This document shows, piece by piece, positions 35,329 through 50,000 of a DNA stretch of 64,000 bases (positions are counted from its first letter, which is position 1; each line of letters begins with the position of its first letter). Position numbers and translations under genes: made by a program. Source of the stretch: Limonium bicolor (lineage: Eukaryota; Streptophyta; Magnoliopsida; Caryophyllales; Plumbaginaceae); assembly GCA_023374045.1 (NCBI GenBank), contig CM041781.1, positions 144,576,982 to 144,640,981 of the forward strand, in the 5' to 3' direction. Under the pieces are notes generated by a model. That model searched no databases. It saw nothing but the letters and a program-made list of their open reading frames with translations, and was not told where the DNA came from.

Positions 35329-38300
35329 ACACTTTAGGAGATCAAGGTCAAAATAACCTTTATCACACATACCAAACAACATGTCATAGCATGTATATCA
35401 AACAGAAATACCTTTTCCATCTCTCCATGGGTTCGAATCCCACGTTGAGTACATATACACTGTGATCCCGCAACCCGGTCGCGATGGACACCTTCTGGTC
35501 CCCGTTCCTTTGGGAGATCAAAACATTCACTTAATTTTTAACATATGTACTTCTCATGTCACCGGTCCGAAGACAAAGGCTCATACGTCCTCAGCTCGTG
35601 AGCAAGTACTACAAAAATATTCTTTACTAGGTTAGTATAAGAAGGTCTTTTATTCAAAATATTAATCGATTGTTTGAAAACACCAATTGAAAATCCTTTT
35701 AAAAACACCACACAACTCCAAGTCCGATTTATGCTCTTTGTATCTTTCTTAACATAGTTATTTATGACCACTTATAGGGAGCTTCAAGAGTCATCCAACC
35801 CTGATGTGATCAGCATCAGTGTTGAACTATCTTTCCACCCCAATTTGTGTTCGGCTTCCCTTGATCTCATGATAATCAAGTTTCACCTCCCACTTCATTT
35901 TCAAGCATCGTATAAATCACTCATTTCCAATTTTCTATCTTTTAAATCATTCTAATCATGATCATAACATCTCCAAGGGATAGAACTCCGTCTATCAATC
36001 ATCACCCAAATCCAACTTAATTCAAGTTACCTAGGGAATTTAATTCTCACTAGGTTCTATGTCGGTCTCATAACCCTTCATAAATCACAACATTGTATAT
36101 ATATACATATTTTTTTATCAAAATACAATACATGGTTTACATTTATGCACCGTCGGGGTTTTAGTTCCCCGGGAGTTTCTTTACTCCCTTCCACTTGTAC
36201 TCTCACACACCACTATTAACAAAATAAACACACTTCCCACAATGGTATTCGCATCTTCTGTGCGCAATTACCACAATTTAACCACAAATAAATGCGTATG
36301 TTTATATAACACACGCACCAACCATCATAACAAATCATTTTGTGCTATGCACAACCCAGTTCACGTACACTTGTACGGTTGGTTTTGCGCTCTACCCCCC
36401 TTAAAAGGGATTACGCCCACGTAATCAATCACTAAACCTTGGCTTAAAATGTTCTGCCGTCGTGAAGTGTTTTGACTTCCACGCGGTCTATTACACAATG
36501 GATTCTGATTAGAGGATCTTAACCATATTGGCGGTTTAGTCCCTAAACCAAGAATTCGTATTGGAGTTGTAACTCATAACCGGTTCCGGTCCTGGCCTGT
36601 GGGGCTTTTAGGCATTGTTAACTAGCCATTTATTCATATTCACCATGTATATTCAGTATCTAGTGCATGGGCTCTCTGGCCCCTGTTGCGCAACTCTGAT
36701 AGTTGTAGAGCTAGTTTGCCCCACTCGTTACTGTTGTTGTATTGTACATCTCCAATGTATTACCCTTATCTAGGTAACAATGGTTTCTCAACCGACGCAT
36801 GGTATCTCTTACCCTGAGCGAATTCGGTGAGTTCCAAAACTTTCCATCCACTTCTCCAATAGCTTACTACGTAAACTGCACAATGTTTGACTTGCTTCTA
36901 CCGACTTATTGTCGGTTGAGATTGAGCTACTACCTAATGTGTAGTGCTCTCTCGGTTATTTCCCACACCTGAGGTATATTTCATACCGACATTTGGTATT
37001 CATTGCCACTGTTATCACTTATTCTTAATCATACCTCCTATCTGGTTTCGTACAAGTACTCTTCCATTGGTATGACCTTGCATTTCCTATGCATTGATCA
37101 TTATAGTACCATAGGTTTCTTTCTACATCCACCACAATTAACATTTCCCAAATCCTAGCTATCCCACTCGATCATTACTGCGCAAATGCAATACCAAAAC
37201 ACTCAGTCATACAGAGTGCAGAGGCGTAAACTCTTGACAGTAAATCTCTTATGCGATTGCAATAGGAGTTTACACTGTGTTTACTGGAATTCTTATCACA
37301 TATCACTTGCTTCCGGCTTACTGCTCGGTTCCTTTGCTATTACTTACCGTTGTACCTCCACTGGGGTTAACTCATAACTCTGCTCACTCACCATTTTATC
37401 ATCTAACTATACTCACACAACGGTCGCTTATTGCGCACCATATCCTTACTCATTATACAACATCAACTTATACTGCATCCGCTATTATATTAGCTTCCGC
37501 TATTACGCTGGGTTTATCTGGCCATTTATTTGGCTGATTTTTTTTGAATATACTACTATATTTTTTTGAGTCTTTATGTTCTTTGAGCGTTGTTCGTTAC
37601 TCATTTAGCATCACACACCTATGGTGGTCGCTATCAACTTATCTTTCTTCCTTTCTACACAACTGGTATAAGCACTTCTTTTCGTGTTACTTTATTCAAA
37701 TCACCCTGGGGTAATAACAACGTGGTCCATCCTCCACATATTTCTTGAACTTGATTCACATATCTACCGCTTCTGCGGTCTCACAATATCGAGAGGCATC
37801 CCCACTCTTAATGCAGTGGGTCGCTTACCACTTTATCCACTTATACAACATAAACTTCTACAATCAATCAAATTTATATAACATATCTTGATTATGGCTT
37901 ATAAGCCTTATTTGCCTTGAGCTGGGCTCATTGTAGGCTGTCCACACATATGTACTTCTCTGTACAACATTACATGTTTAGAGGTTGTAGTGGGCTCCAT
38001 GACAAGGTTGTTGCATTCCGTTTCCTTTCATGGGATGCCCCTTAGGTTTGTCAGTCCGTCTCCTGACAACTTATGTCTAAACTGGGTGTTAATTTCAACC
38101 CTTGTGTTTCTGTCATGTCATTTTGTGCAACAATTATTGATGTGAACACCCTTTAAGGATTGCTCCTGGGTGTTGCTACTGGTATATTCAGTTAGCCACG
38201 CCGTTTGCGTTCTTCACTGGTTATTATTTTCTTCTGTGAAGGTCGTCATTTCCTAATAATGTAGGTACTCATTCTGGGAATTTCATCCCGTTCATTGCAC

Positions 38301-39131
38301 ATTAATGTGTCCACATTAGGCTGGGTCACCATTCCAGCTATCACGTTTATCCCTGAGGATCCTTAAGTCATATAAGATGTCTTTACATTCAGTTAGTGTA
38401 CTTCGCACCTCCTGACTCTTAAACATTTCCTTGAAAGGAATTCACTAATTCCTTTAGTCTCGTTAACTTAACTGAGTTCCTTAACTTCAACCATTCCTTG
38501 TAATCTCTAGCTCTCGTTTGATTTATACTGCTGACCGTAGACGGAGTCGACTACTTCCCGTGTTTCGGACTCCACTCGTATACATATGTGGGGTACCATA
38601 ATGATACATTGCTACCTACCCAACTAACCCATAAGTAGGTCTGTCAGGCCCACAAGCTCCTATCGGAGTGCGGTCGTCCCACAACACAGTTGGTACACTC
38701 GTAGTGTCCGTCACACGCCTAGGTGAAGTATTCTGTTGTCAACTCCCTTATATTGTCCCGTGACAATATTCATTCTTTGCTTCCCGAACTTAATCGAGGG
38801 AAAGTTCATCCACTGTTGTATCCTTGTCAATTGCCCCCGGTTTCACTGGTTTGGTTTAAAAGAAGGTTGGAAAGAAGTGTTGGTTTGAAAGAAAATCTGG
38901 TTTTGAAAAGAAAGGGTTTGAATAAATTTGGGTTTGAAAGAAAATTTTCATGGTTTCACAACATCTTCTTACCTTAGCCAAGTCTAGCTTCTTGCTGACT
39001 GGTGTGTTTCCAATTGCAGAGGTTAGGCTAACAGGCCCTTCCACTGTTATGACGATCACACTTAACTTTATGGTACTTTACCAAGTACTTTGCATTTGTT
39101 TAAATTTCCTCAAGCAGCCCTGTTATAGCAG

Positions 39132-39149
39132 CACTTGCTATGGCAAGTG
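39132..39149. other. Palindrome-like motif in the interior of C
   Basis: CACTTGCTATGGCAAGTG. The arms CACTTG/CAAGTG are kept, with one change in the centre compared with A and B. Confidence 0.75.
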
Positions 39150-39964
39150 CGCCATGCTAACTGGCTATCGGTTTAACACATACCGGTTGTGGTATTTTTT
39201 TTTCTCACACTGTCATCAGTGGCCTTGTTGGCCCTCACTGATCTTACTGTCTTGATAATAACTCCTCTAGGTGACTTCTCATTGTTTCCACATGATAATC
39301 ATTAACTAGGGTGTTTCCCATTCTGGGAGGCCCCTTTTTCTTAGTATTGTATCCTCTTCGTAGCCCATTCCACGCATTTATCATGGTTACTGAGGCTTGT
39401 CTCTTATTTGGGCACTACGTTATAGTTCCCTTGTCGGTTGATATACCGTTGGTGTATTATTTATCAACTGTGGTCCCGTAGACATTCGTCTCGGGTTTCA
39501 CTAATCCACTTCTTGCTTGTTGCACGGTCAGTGCGTTGCAAGCTGGTTATTCTCGACTGCTCTGCATGTCGACCCAGGTTGCCGGAAATTCTATTCTTCT
39601 GTACACTGATTCTTCGCTCTTCGCTATGAAATGCAGTTAACACTGTTTAGATGGGAACCGTCTCCGGGATTCCCAGTTTTCGGGATCTACCGTATGACAG
39701 GTTCTCCGTACCTTTAGATGTGTTTAATAACAGCCAGATCGGGTATTCCCGAGTAAGAGTGGACTTCCATCTCTCTGGCGTTGTTTCCCAAGTTATATAA
39801 TAGGGATTGTGGAGGGCGGGAAGGATATAGTAGGTTTCCAGTACTCACTGGTAGTTCCTTACTAGCGTATCTCTCACGCTATCACTCAACCCTTAACCCA
39901 AAGTACTTAAATCCTAACTCGGTATTCCCTAAGCTCGGTAATTCAGTCATCAGAGCGATACTTC

Positions 39965-39976
39965 ACTCTGATACCA
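39965..39976 (-). other. Primer binding site of C unit 1
   Basis: Minus-strand TGGTATCAGAGT, 5 bp from the LTR. The last base differs from the canonical TGGTATCAGAGC, which also weakens the overlapping hairpin (39949-39972). Confidence 0.85.
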
Positions 39977-39981
39977 CTTTT

Positions 39982-42900
39982 TGTAACACCCCAACCACCA
40001 CCGTACACTTAACATCAATCTGCAGCGGAAATCTCAACTCATCACATTACTTAATTCAATGGTGTTACACGCCGTTAACCACCCACGTGGCTAACAAGGC
40101 TAATACATATACATTTGTATCGGTCTGATGGACTGGATTCCCGAGCAACTACACAATACAATCCTCATTCCATTTTCAACATTTATTATATACATACATT
40201 CCCACTGTACCGAGTATTTACAAACTAATGCCGATAACAATTTCGGTCTTACTACGCTTACAATGCTTACGCCATTTAAATGGCTACCCATGTATAAACA
40301 TCTACCCCGTCCTACTCTCGAACGGCTTCCAGCTCCTTGTACCTGAAATAGAAAAGGAGAGAAAGGGTGGCCCCCAAGGGGCTCAGCACCTTTGCTGGTA
40401 TGGTAATCCCGCAGCCCACATGCTACCGGGCCACGCACAACTAATTGTCGTCTTAGCATGCAGTTGATTATATTTAAATCATGCATACAAGCCATAAACA
40501 TACAACACATAACATTTCGCCTCAATGGGCTCAACCTATAACCAACACATCCACACTTAACCAACCATTCAATGATTCCTTAAACCCTAGAGTGGCTCTC
40601 CTCTAAAACGGAGCTACTTCCTTAACGAACGACATGTACCCATTAATCGGGTTATCCTTAAACGCCTCTTGTCACAAACTGGGATTCATTTCCATGATCC
40701 ACACATCCCATATCCTACAACATAACTCATTCCACACATAACAAACCATAACAAAACCTTTCTTGTTTCGACGTACACATGACAACATCACCATCATTCT
40801 AAACACCTAACGTATACTTATCGTAGCATAGCAAGGGAATTTGCATAGCACAACACCAATACATAACACCGTAAATCGGTTCTCACAAGGAACCTTCCAC
40901 CATAGTTAGTATTCATAGTGAGCCTAGAGATTATTACCAATCCCATGTTAAGCTCGTTACCAACCTCGTTACCGTCCGGTTATATAGAACGGTTAACTTA
41001 TACCCAAGGTGTGTCGGATATAGTAATCCCAAGCACACCGAAATAACATTCGTATGCCCCTGTGGCCCGACGTGAGTCAGTAACTAGCTTTGGATAAGCT
41101 AAGGGAAGGTAGAAACCAAATTGGAATACCACCTATACATACACCAAGAGAGCCGAACCGGATATGACATCGACTCCCGTCCATCACACGCGTGGCCGGA
41201 ACAACCGGACTCCTCACCCCCATTAGTATATATACTTATAAATAAGTAGTTAGAGATCCATTATGGAGCCTACCACATCCACACACCATACGGTATCATG
41301 ACCGAGTTAAGCACACAAGGGAGGTTCACACACTTGCATATAACAACAATGTCCAACTAACTCACACATAGCCGTGGTTAGCACGTTCCCAAGGTTTGGG
41401 CCGTCAACTCCCCGAATACCGATCACTCATGTGTATCTAGATTTGGTTAGCTAAGGTTTAACACATATTTGAGGTTAAACGGTATCGGAGACCAGATGCG
41501 CCACATAAATGAATTACTATAAACTCATTACATGTTTTAATCTTACAAGGTGGCAACACTCATAAAAACACATTGGCATACAAGCCGGTGTAATCCGGTA
41601 GGACACAGGTTGCAAGAAAACCATACCTGTCGCCACGGTCCACTATATCATGTCCTTTTAGGTTCCTCGAACAAATCCCGTACAACTGGTAACATCACAA
41701 TTACTTTTATTAATATTGGGGTAACATGTTTGCTTAACGTTTAAAGCGCCACAGTTTACCCCGTCATTCCCGTTACACTTAACTTACTCTTGTGATATTA
41801 AGTTTACAACTCTCACATCAAACCCAACACTTGTTTACACATTTTAAGGCCTTTATATGCCACCAAACAAGGCCTAAACATCACCTAAAACCATTACCAT
41901 TCAATTCCCCATGATTAGAAGCCTTTAAAACAGATTTTGCAACACTTTTGACCTGGTCCGGGACTTGGTCCGGACCCAAGGTCCCGGACCACTTGTAGAA
42001 TGTTCTCTCGGCCTTATTTTACCCTTGGTCCGGGTCTTGGTCCTGGACTAAGGACCCGGACCACTTCTAAACTTCACTCTCGGCTCTTTTTAAGGGGTGG
42101 TCCGGGTACCTATGCAAGGGCTAGGTCCCGGACCATGTTATTAACTTGTCAAAACATCATTTTTAAACCCCTAAACCAACCTTAAACCTTACCTAATCAT
42201 TCCATAAACTTTCCACATGTTTCCTACATGTTTAAACACCTTAAAACAAGCACTAAACTTTCCTAAATCATCACTAACTGGTTACTCAATCCCTTACAAC
42301 AATTCCTAGCACTTATAACATTTTTCTTAGATTTCTAAGTGGTATATCATGCCTACTACCTTAACTAACCAAAGTGTTGTCTCACAAACTTTACCACCAC
42401 TCCAAAAGCATTATTTCTCACACACACCTCCTTTGCACAATTGCTTCTAATTTCCACAAGTTTTCACTTAGACCTTCACTAGGCATTTCTTTTCCTTTGT
42501 TTACCAAATCTTGAACAAGACTTAACACTTCACATAACAATTCCTTAGTGTGTTCAAAACACCCATTTGAGTTCTAAATCCTCCAAGACAATGCCCATGG
42601 CACTTTAACACCTAAGAACACCATGATTCACCTTCTTCCTCCATCTTAACACTTAACAAGTTCCTAGTACCTTCTAGGTCTTAAAATCTCATTTCATCAC
42701 ATAAACTCCTTTGTTTATCAACTAAATTTTGCCATAGCTTCTCTTGTAAACCCTCACACCCAAACACTTAGGTTTTCACCTTTAGACAACCAAGAACACT
42801 TAATCACTTAATACACATTCCTTACACACAAACATATTGTTTTTCATCCTTTAACCATTCAAGACATTCATCTTTACAAGAAATGCCCTCTACACACAAC

Positions 42901-44645
42901 TAAGCCTTTAACTACACTACATCACAATATAGTGCATAACTTAAATTGCTTGGCTCTTAGGCCCTTAAATGCATGGCTCTTAGGCCCTTAAATTGCATAA
43001 ATCTTAAACACTGAATTTCCCACATAAGTAATGCCTTTGACCTGCAATTACACACACCAAGACATATGTTCCTTTACTAGTCTCCTTGAGAACACCTTAC
43101 TAAGTCATTCACCATTTGCTCTTTAGGTAGTTTTTAACAAGCATTATAAGCTCATTTCTCCTAAGGCATTAAACCACATTGAGATAGCATATTTACCTCT
43201 TTTCCTCCCAAATTTCTTTCTTGTTTCCTTACAAAACCGGTAAGGCATTTGGTTCCTTGCCAACTACTAAACATTATACAAACAACATAATGAGTATTCA
43301 AGCTTTAAGCTCCATCTCATTGTAAACCCTAGGTTTACATTATTTCAAAACATTAATGTAGTTGTTTTACCTTAATCTTTGAAGGGTGTTTGAATATCTA
43401 TGAAGAGAGGACTCCACCTAGTCCTTGAAAGATTCAAATGGAGCTAGAACAAAGCAACACAAGGAGCTCCATCAATGAATATTTTCGGTCACACACAAAA
43501 CATGGAGGAAACTTGATTTTTCTTTGAGATTCCTTACCTAGAAGCAAAGGAGAGTAATAATGTGTAGAAACACAAGCTCAAGCTCCATCAATGGTGATTC
43601 TCCATGGCACCAAAATTGAGCTCTTGGAGATTTGAAAAGGTAGAAGTGTAGAGCTTGACCTAACTAAGACAAATATGGTCTTAGAATTTGATTTGGAGCA
43701 TGGAGTTGGATTTGGCAAGGAAATGAAGATGGAGAAGAGAGGAGCTGTAGCAAGTCGTAAATGGAGGAAGGGAGGAGATGAAGAAACCGTGTGAAATGAG
43801 AGAAGAGAAGGAAATGAGAAAGTAAGTTTGCTTTTGGAGATATTTATGTTATAAAGCAAAATAGTACTTTACTTAGTCATTCTTTCTTTTCTTAGTAAAC
43901 TAACAAGGGTGGTGAGTCACCACACCTTAAAAACCGGCCCCAAATAGTACCTAGGGGTATTTTAGACTTTATTAATCAATTGTCTCACTTATAGTAACAT
44001 ATGTTACAAACTAGCTTATAAAAATCACTATTCACCAAAAACAAGGCACATAGAAGTGAAATTTTTTATTTCCCATTGATACAGCCACCCAAATGTGATA
44101 CTATATAGTACACATGTTAATTAAAGAGTAATGATGGACATTTAGCCATTCAAACCTCATTTACAAGACAATTTTTCAAAAACGTGCTTTAAGACTCCTT
44201 AAAGCACATTTTGTGTTTTAACTTGTTTTAAAGCTTGGTTTTCTTTGGTAAATGATTTAATATGTTCATTAACATATTTATAAGGTATAGGTATGACCAT
44301 TAGGTCTTTTACAAATTTATCCCAAGCTTAGAGCACATTTTTGCTCTTATTGACTTTAAGGTATTTATTTGTGTTTTGTTTGGTTTCATTGTCTACCAAA
44401 GTTTCCTAAGGACTTAATTAGCCTTATAAAGTCATAATTAAATATTATCAAGTCTTGGTAGGCTCTTTGAGTCCTAGCCAAGTTCACTCCAACCTTAGAG
44501 CATGTTTTTGCTCAAACCGTGTCTTAATGTTTTATTGCGCTTTACTATGGTTTAAATTGTACATTTATTGTTTCTAAGGCACTTTTTAGCCTTTAAATAC
44601 CATAGTTTAACATTTACACAACATACCAAGGTTTGGGGTATTTCA
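39982..44645 (-). repeat. Middle LTR of C
   Basis: 4664 bp. It has PBS-side interior on its left and a PPT on its right, so it serves as 5' LTR of unit 1 and 3' LTR of unit 2. Confidence 0.88.
41955..42134. repeat. LTR hairpin array of C (middle copy)
   Basis: Three units matching 26768-26950. Confidence 0.85.
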
Positions 44646-47095
44646 ATCTACCCCCCTTAAAAGAACTTCGTCCTCGAAGTTCACCTTTCCTCGCATCATT
44701 GGATTAGAATACGGGAATTACTTATAGCCATAAAACTTCCATTACCAACCACCCTTTACATCAAACCTCGGACTTAATGGTCCGGGCAACATATCCACAT
44801 TATACATAAAATATCATACTCACATGGTAACCTCGGACTTAATGGTCCGGGTACCTTCACCACACTCGCACCTATACAATATCCCTCAGACTCTTAGGTC
44901 TGGGTGACATAACCACATTTGGACTCGTAGGCCCGGGTAACACAACACATTTAGACTCATAGGTCTTGATAGCATACACTTTAGGAGATCAAGGTCAAAA
45001 TAACCTTTATCACACATACCAAACAACATGTCATAGCATGTATATCAAACAGAAATACCTTTTCCATCTCTCCATGGGTTCGAATCCCACGTTGAGTACA
45101 TATACACTGTGATCCCGCAGAACCCGGTCGCGATGGACACCTTCTGGTCCCCGTTCCTTTGGGAGATCAAAACATTCACTTAATTTTTAACATATGTACT
45201 TCTCATGTCACCGGTCCGAAGACAAAGGCTCATACGTCCTCAGCTCGTGAGCAAGTACTACAAAAATATTCTTTACTAGGTTAAGTATAAGAAGGTCTTT
45301 TATTCAAAATATTAATCGATTGTTTGAAAACACCAATTGAAAATCCTTTTAAAAACACCACACAACTCCAAGTCCGATTTATGCTCTTTGTATCTTTCTT
45401 AACATAGTTATTTATGACCACTTATAGGGAGCTTCAAGAGTCATCCAACCCTGATGTGATCAGCATCAGTGTTGAACTATCTTTCCACCCCAATTTGTGT
45501 TCGGCTTCCCTTGATCTCATGATAATCAAGTTTCACCTCCCACTTCATTTTCAAGCATCGTATAAATCACTCATTTCCAATTTTCTATCTTTTAAATCAT
45601 TCTAATCATGATCATAACATCTCCAAGGGATAGAACTCCGTCTATCAATCATCACCCAAATCCAACTTAATTCAAGTTACCTAGGGAATTTAATTCTCAC
45701 GAGGTTCTATGTCGGTCTCATAACCCTTCATAAATCACAACATTGTATATATATACATATATTTTTTATCAAAATACAATACATGGTTTACATTTATGCA
45801 CCGTCGGGGTTTTAGTTCCCCGGGAGTTTCTTTACTCCCTTCCACTTGTACTCTCACACACTACTATTAACAAAATAAACACACTTCCCACAATGGTATT
45901 CGCATCTTCTGTGCGCAATTACCACAATTTAACCACAAATAAATGCGTATGTTTATATAACACACGCACCAACCATCATAACAAATCATTTTGTGCTATG
46001 CACAACCCAGTTCACGTACACTTGTACGGTTGGTTTTGCGCTCTACCCCCCTTAAAAGGGATTACGCCCACGTAATCAATCACTAAACCTTGGCTTAAAA
46101 TGTTCTGCCGTCGTGAAGTGTTTTGACTTCCACGCGGTCTATTACACAATGGATTCTGATTAGAGGATCTTAACCATATTGGCGGTTAGTCCCTAAACCA
46201 AGAATTCGTATTGGAGTTGTAACTCATAACCGGTTCCGGTCCTGGCCTGTGGGGCTTTTAGGCATTGTTAACTAGCCATTTATTCATATTCACCATGTAT
46301 ATTCAGTATCTAGTGCATGGGCTCTCTGGCCCCTGTTGCGCAACTCTGATAGTTGTAGAGCTAGTTTGCCCCACTCGTTACTGTTGTTGTATTGTACATC
46401 TCCAATGTATTACCCTTATCTAGGTAACAATGGTTTCTCAACCGACGCATGGTATCTCTTACCCTGAGCGAATTCGGTGAGTTCCAAAACTTTCCATCCA
46501 CTTCTCCAATAGCTTACTACGTAAACTGCACAATGTTTGACTTGCTTCTACCGACTTATTGTCGGTTGAGATTGAGCTACTACCTAATGTGTAGTGCTCT
46601 CTCGGTTATTTCCCACACCTGAGGTATATTTCATACCGACATTTGGTATTCATTGCCACTGTTATCACTTATTCTTAATCATACCTCCATATCTGGTTTC
46701 GTACAAGTACTCTTCCATTGGTATGACCTTGCATTTCCTATGCATTGATCATTATAGTACCATAGGTTTCTTTCTACATCCACCACAATTAACATTTCCC
46801 AAATCCTAGCTATCCCACTCGATCATTACTGCGCAAATGCAATACCAAAACACTCAGTCATACAGAGTGCAGAGGCGTAAACTCTTGACAGTAAATCTCT
46901 TATGCGATTGCAATAGGAGTTTACACTGTGTTTACTGGAATTCTTATCACATATCACTTGCTTCCGGCTTACTGCTCGGTTCCTTTACTATTACTTACCG
47001 TTGTACCTCCACTGGGGTTAACTCATAACTCTGCTCACTCACCATTTTATCATCTAACTATACTCACACAACGGTCGCTTATTGCGCACCATATC
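44646..47095 (-). other. Interior of C unit 2, truncated by element E
   Basis: PPT at 44646-44662, hairpin at 44663-44682, tandem repeats at 44762-44975, then the uninterrupted CACTA target at about 44973. It follows unit 1 closely until 47095, where E's LTR begins. The last 5 bp (ATATC) are E's expected target duplication. Confidence 0.85.
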
Positions 47096-50000
47096 TGAAA
47101 TACCCCAAATCTAAATAATATTATTAAATCATTATTTATTGGAATATAATCCAAACATAAATCAGTTCACGTACGCATGCAAACCCATGCATGAAAACGT
47201 TACGTAAAAATAGTCGTTTCACCATAAACGCTAAAACGCCTTAGAAACATGTGATCAAGCATGACCTTGTATGACCTTCTAAAACTCAAACCAAATGGTC
47301 ATACACTCATCATATGAATATATAAATATATTCCCTAAGCTATATTCAGTCAAATACGCAAAACGCTCGGGAGTGCTCACGCGCGCCCCTTAAAGCAAGA
47401 AAAGCTCGGAGGAGTGCCGAGGTGGCACGAACTCCTATAAAATTAATTCCTAGAGTTCCTAATATCATTATTTACCATTCTAAAGATAACCCACGAAGTG
47501 GTTCATCAAAATTCAACAAAAACCACAGGAGGATTTCTTAACGCTCCTTTTTGCCCGGGTGTGTCCCGATGGCCCGTAAATTATGTCATGGGTTGATATA
47601 ACCTCATATAACCCAATGTAACATCTTAATATATGTTTAATTACTATAATAAGTGTTTACAAACACTTGGAACTCATAAAAACAATTTGTTTCCCAAAAT
47701 TTCCTTAGAGCACAAAAACACACCTTCGGGTGTCACGAAAACGCGTTTTACGCAATTGCCTTGTAGTTTTTGACATACCACGAATTGGTAATATTAAAAA
47801 GGGTTAAAATGACCTTCTAAATCAGTTGGTGTGACTAGTCAACAAGACTCTCTATAGGGGCCGATTTTGAGAGCAAAAACTAGTATAAAAATTGCATTAA
47901 AAGTTTATAAAAAGCATAGAACATGGTGACTCACCTTCCCATGTGTTATATTACTTAATGTCTAAGTATGTAGGTCTCATTTGACCAGCAAGCTGTCGAA
48001 ATTAGGCCATGGAATAAGGCCATGTGAGCTAGAACAAAAACAAATGAGAAAAAGTAAAAGTGGATCTAGAATTCACTTTTCTAGATTCCTTCTTTTCCAT
48101 GTGACCTAACATGCTTGTCCTTGGCTCTTCAATGTCAATTAAGACACCCCATTTGACCCTTGAATTCGTGACTCTACAAGGGAGGAAGAAGACAAGCCTA
48201 ACTTAGAAAAATCAAAAGAATAACTTACCTAAATTACCTTGTCTTCTAGCTCACAATCATCTTCTTTCCAACTCTTGCCTTGTCACACACCACATGTCCG
48301 AAATTATTCAGAGAACATGGGCATTTATTGAGCCAATAAACCATGTAATAAACTAAGGAAAAAGTATAGTCATTTGACATTAAAAATTAACAAAACAAAA
48401 ATCAAATTCTAAGGCACTCTCTTACCTTATACGTAAGTTTAGTGTCATTTCCCCTCTTGCACTCCACACCTACGAATTTGGTAAGCTCTCTCCTCTCTCT
48501 TCTAAGCTTCATCTTCTTCCTTTGAAGCTCTTAAGTCCATTAATGGAGATGTAACTTCTATCTTCATCTTTAAGGTAATTTCTTAGCAATTCTTGTCAAG
48601 CCTTGAAGCAAAACTCTTCCTAGCTTAACAACAAGTGTTCGACATCAATTAGTTCTCCAAGGAGGTTGTCCAAACCAACATTAAACCAAGGAGCATCTCA
48701 AGGTTATCTTAAGGTAGTTTTAATGCTTGTAAATCCTTAAAGCACATTTTTATGTGTAACCAAGTTCTACTTCTTCTAAGGTTCTTTCCTTCTTCATTTT
48801 CATGAAGGAAACCTTGTTCTTCATCAACCTTAGGAGTGCCGAATTCATAAGGAGAAAAGTCTAAGGTAAACTCTTGTAAAAATACTTACAAATCTACTTA
48901 AGATCTTTATTCAAGATCTAACTCCTAAAACTCCTTCACCACTTGCATAACCGAAGTGGAGCATCTATATTACCTTGGAGAAAGCTTGGAGATTCAAGAA
49001 GAAGTTCAAGCACTTAACCACCTTGTTAAGAAGTAAGTTTACTATATAAATCTTTATATTATAAGCTTTGTTAAGCTTCTAAAAATTGTACAAAAATTAT
49101 GTACACCTCCTAGGTTTATTAATACCGAAATTATATGGTTTTATATGCCAAAAATATAAACTATAACATATATAGAAAATATTTACCTTAAGACACATTT
49201 TTGTGTCACAAAATTCATTTATGTTACAAATAAATTTAGGCCGAAAAGTCTTAGGCAAAAATGCTTTATTTTGAGCTTAGAATTTATATAAGACATTACA
49301 ATAATTTATACATGAGTTATATGACTCCTATGAATTTATTTATAATTACTTAGACATATAAATCCACTTTTATATAACATAAGGTCTCATTTAAATTATG
49401 GCCGAATGTTCTACTTGATAAATAAGTTTTAATGGGCTACTTAGGTATATAAATTTATATCATAAAGTTTGGTGAGTTAAAAATATTCTTTTAGTGTCTA
49501 AATGACTAATTAATTAAGTTATGTGGATTAAATGTAATTTTTACAAAGTTTAGTGTACTTATATTAAAAACCGAGAGCTAAAGGGCTGTTTGGTGTAATT
49601 ATAATATAATATAAGGTTAGGAATTAAGTTTAAGAATTTTAGATAATTTAAACAAGCTTTGAAATAACTTTTTATAAAGTTTTGGGCTATTATGTAATTT
49701 ATAAAAGTTGTTATGAAAGTTTATAATTTATTAGTGGGCGAATTCATAATTAAGAGAATTATTAGGTTCACTTTCGAAATTTTAAGGGATTAAATATTTA
49801 GACTATAGTTTATAAGTTATTAAGTAACTAATAGAAAGTTTTGGGGTGAAAATGTAATTAATGGAAAGTTCAAGACCAAAGCCGAATTCTTTGGGGTTAG
49901 TTTGGTAATTTAGGAATTTATAAATATATATTCGGCATTTATGGAGAATTAAAATTAAAACTATAGTTTACATGACATTGTGAAAAAAATTATAAGATTT

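Larger units (their letters stand above)
35329..39981 (-). other. Interior of C unit 1 (main part)
   Basis: Resumes after CACTA and aligns with B and A interiors through to the PBS. No protein domain is recognised on either strand. It includes the position (37440-37444, ATATC) that corresponds to E's insertion point in unit 2. Confidence 0.75.
24796..47095 (-). mobile_element. Element C: tandem LARD-like retrotransposon, LTR-interior-LTR-interior
   Basis: On the minus strand: LTR 24796-29449, interior 29450-39981 (with a CACTA insertion), LTR 39982-44645, then a second interior 44646-47095 cut by element E. The LTRs are about 99.5% identical by eye, and the two interiors match closely over the shared 2.1 kb. 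A simple insertion has only two LTRs around one interior. This order needs recombination between copies, or an assembly duplication. The interior minus CACTA is about 4.98 kb and has no recognisable gene. Confidence 0.85.
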
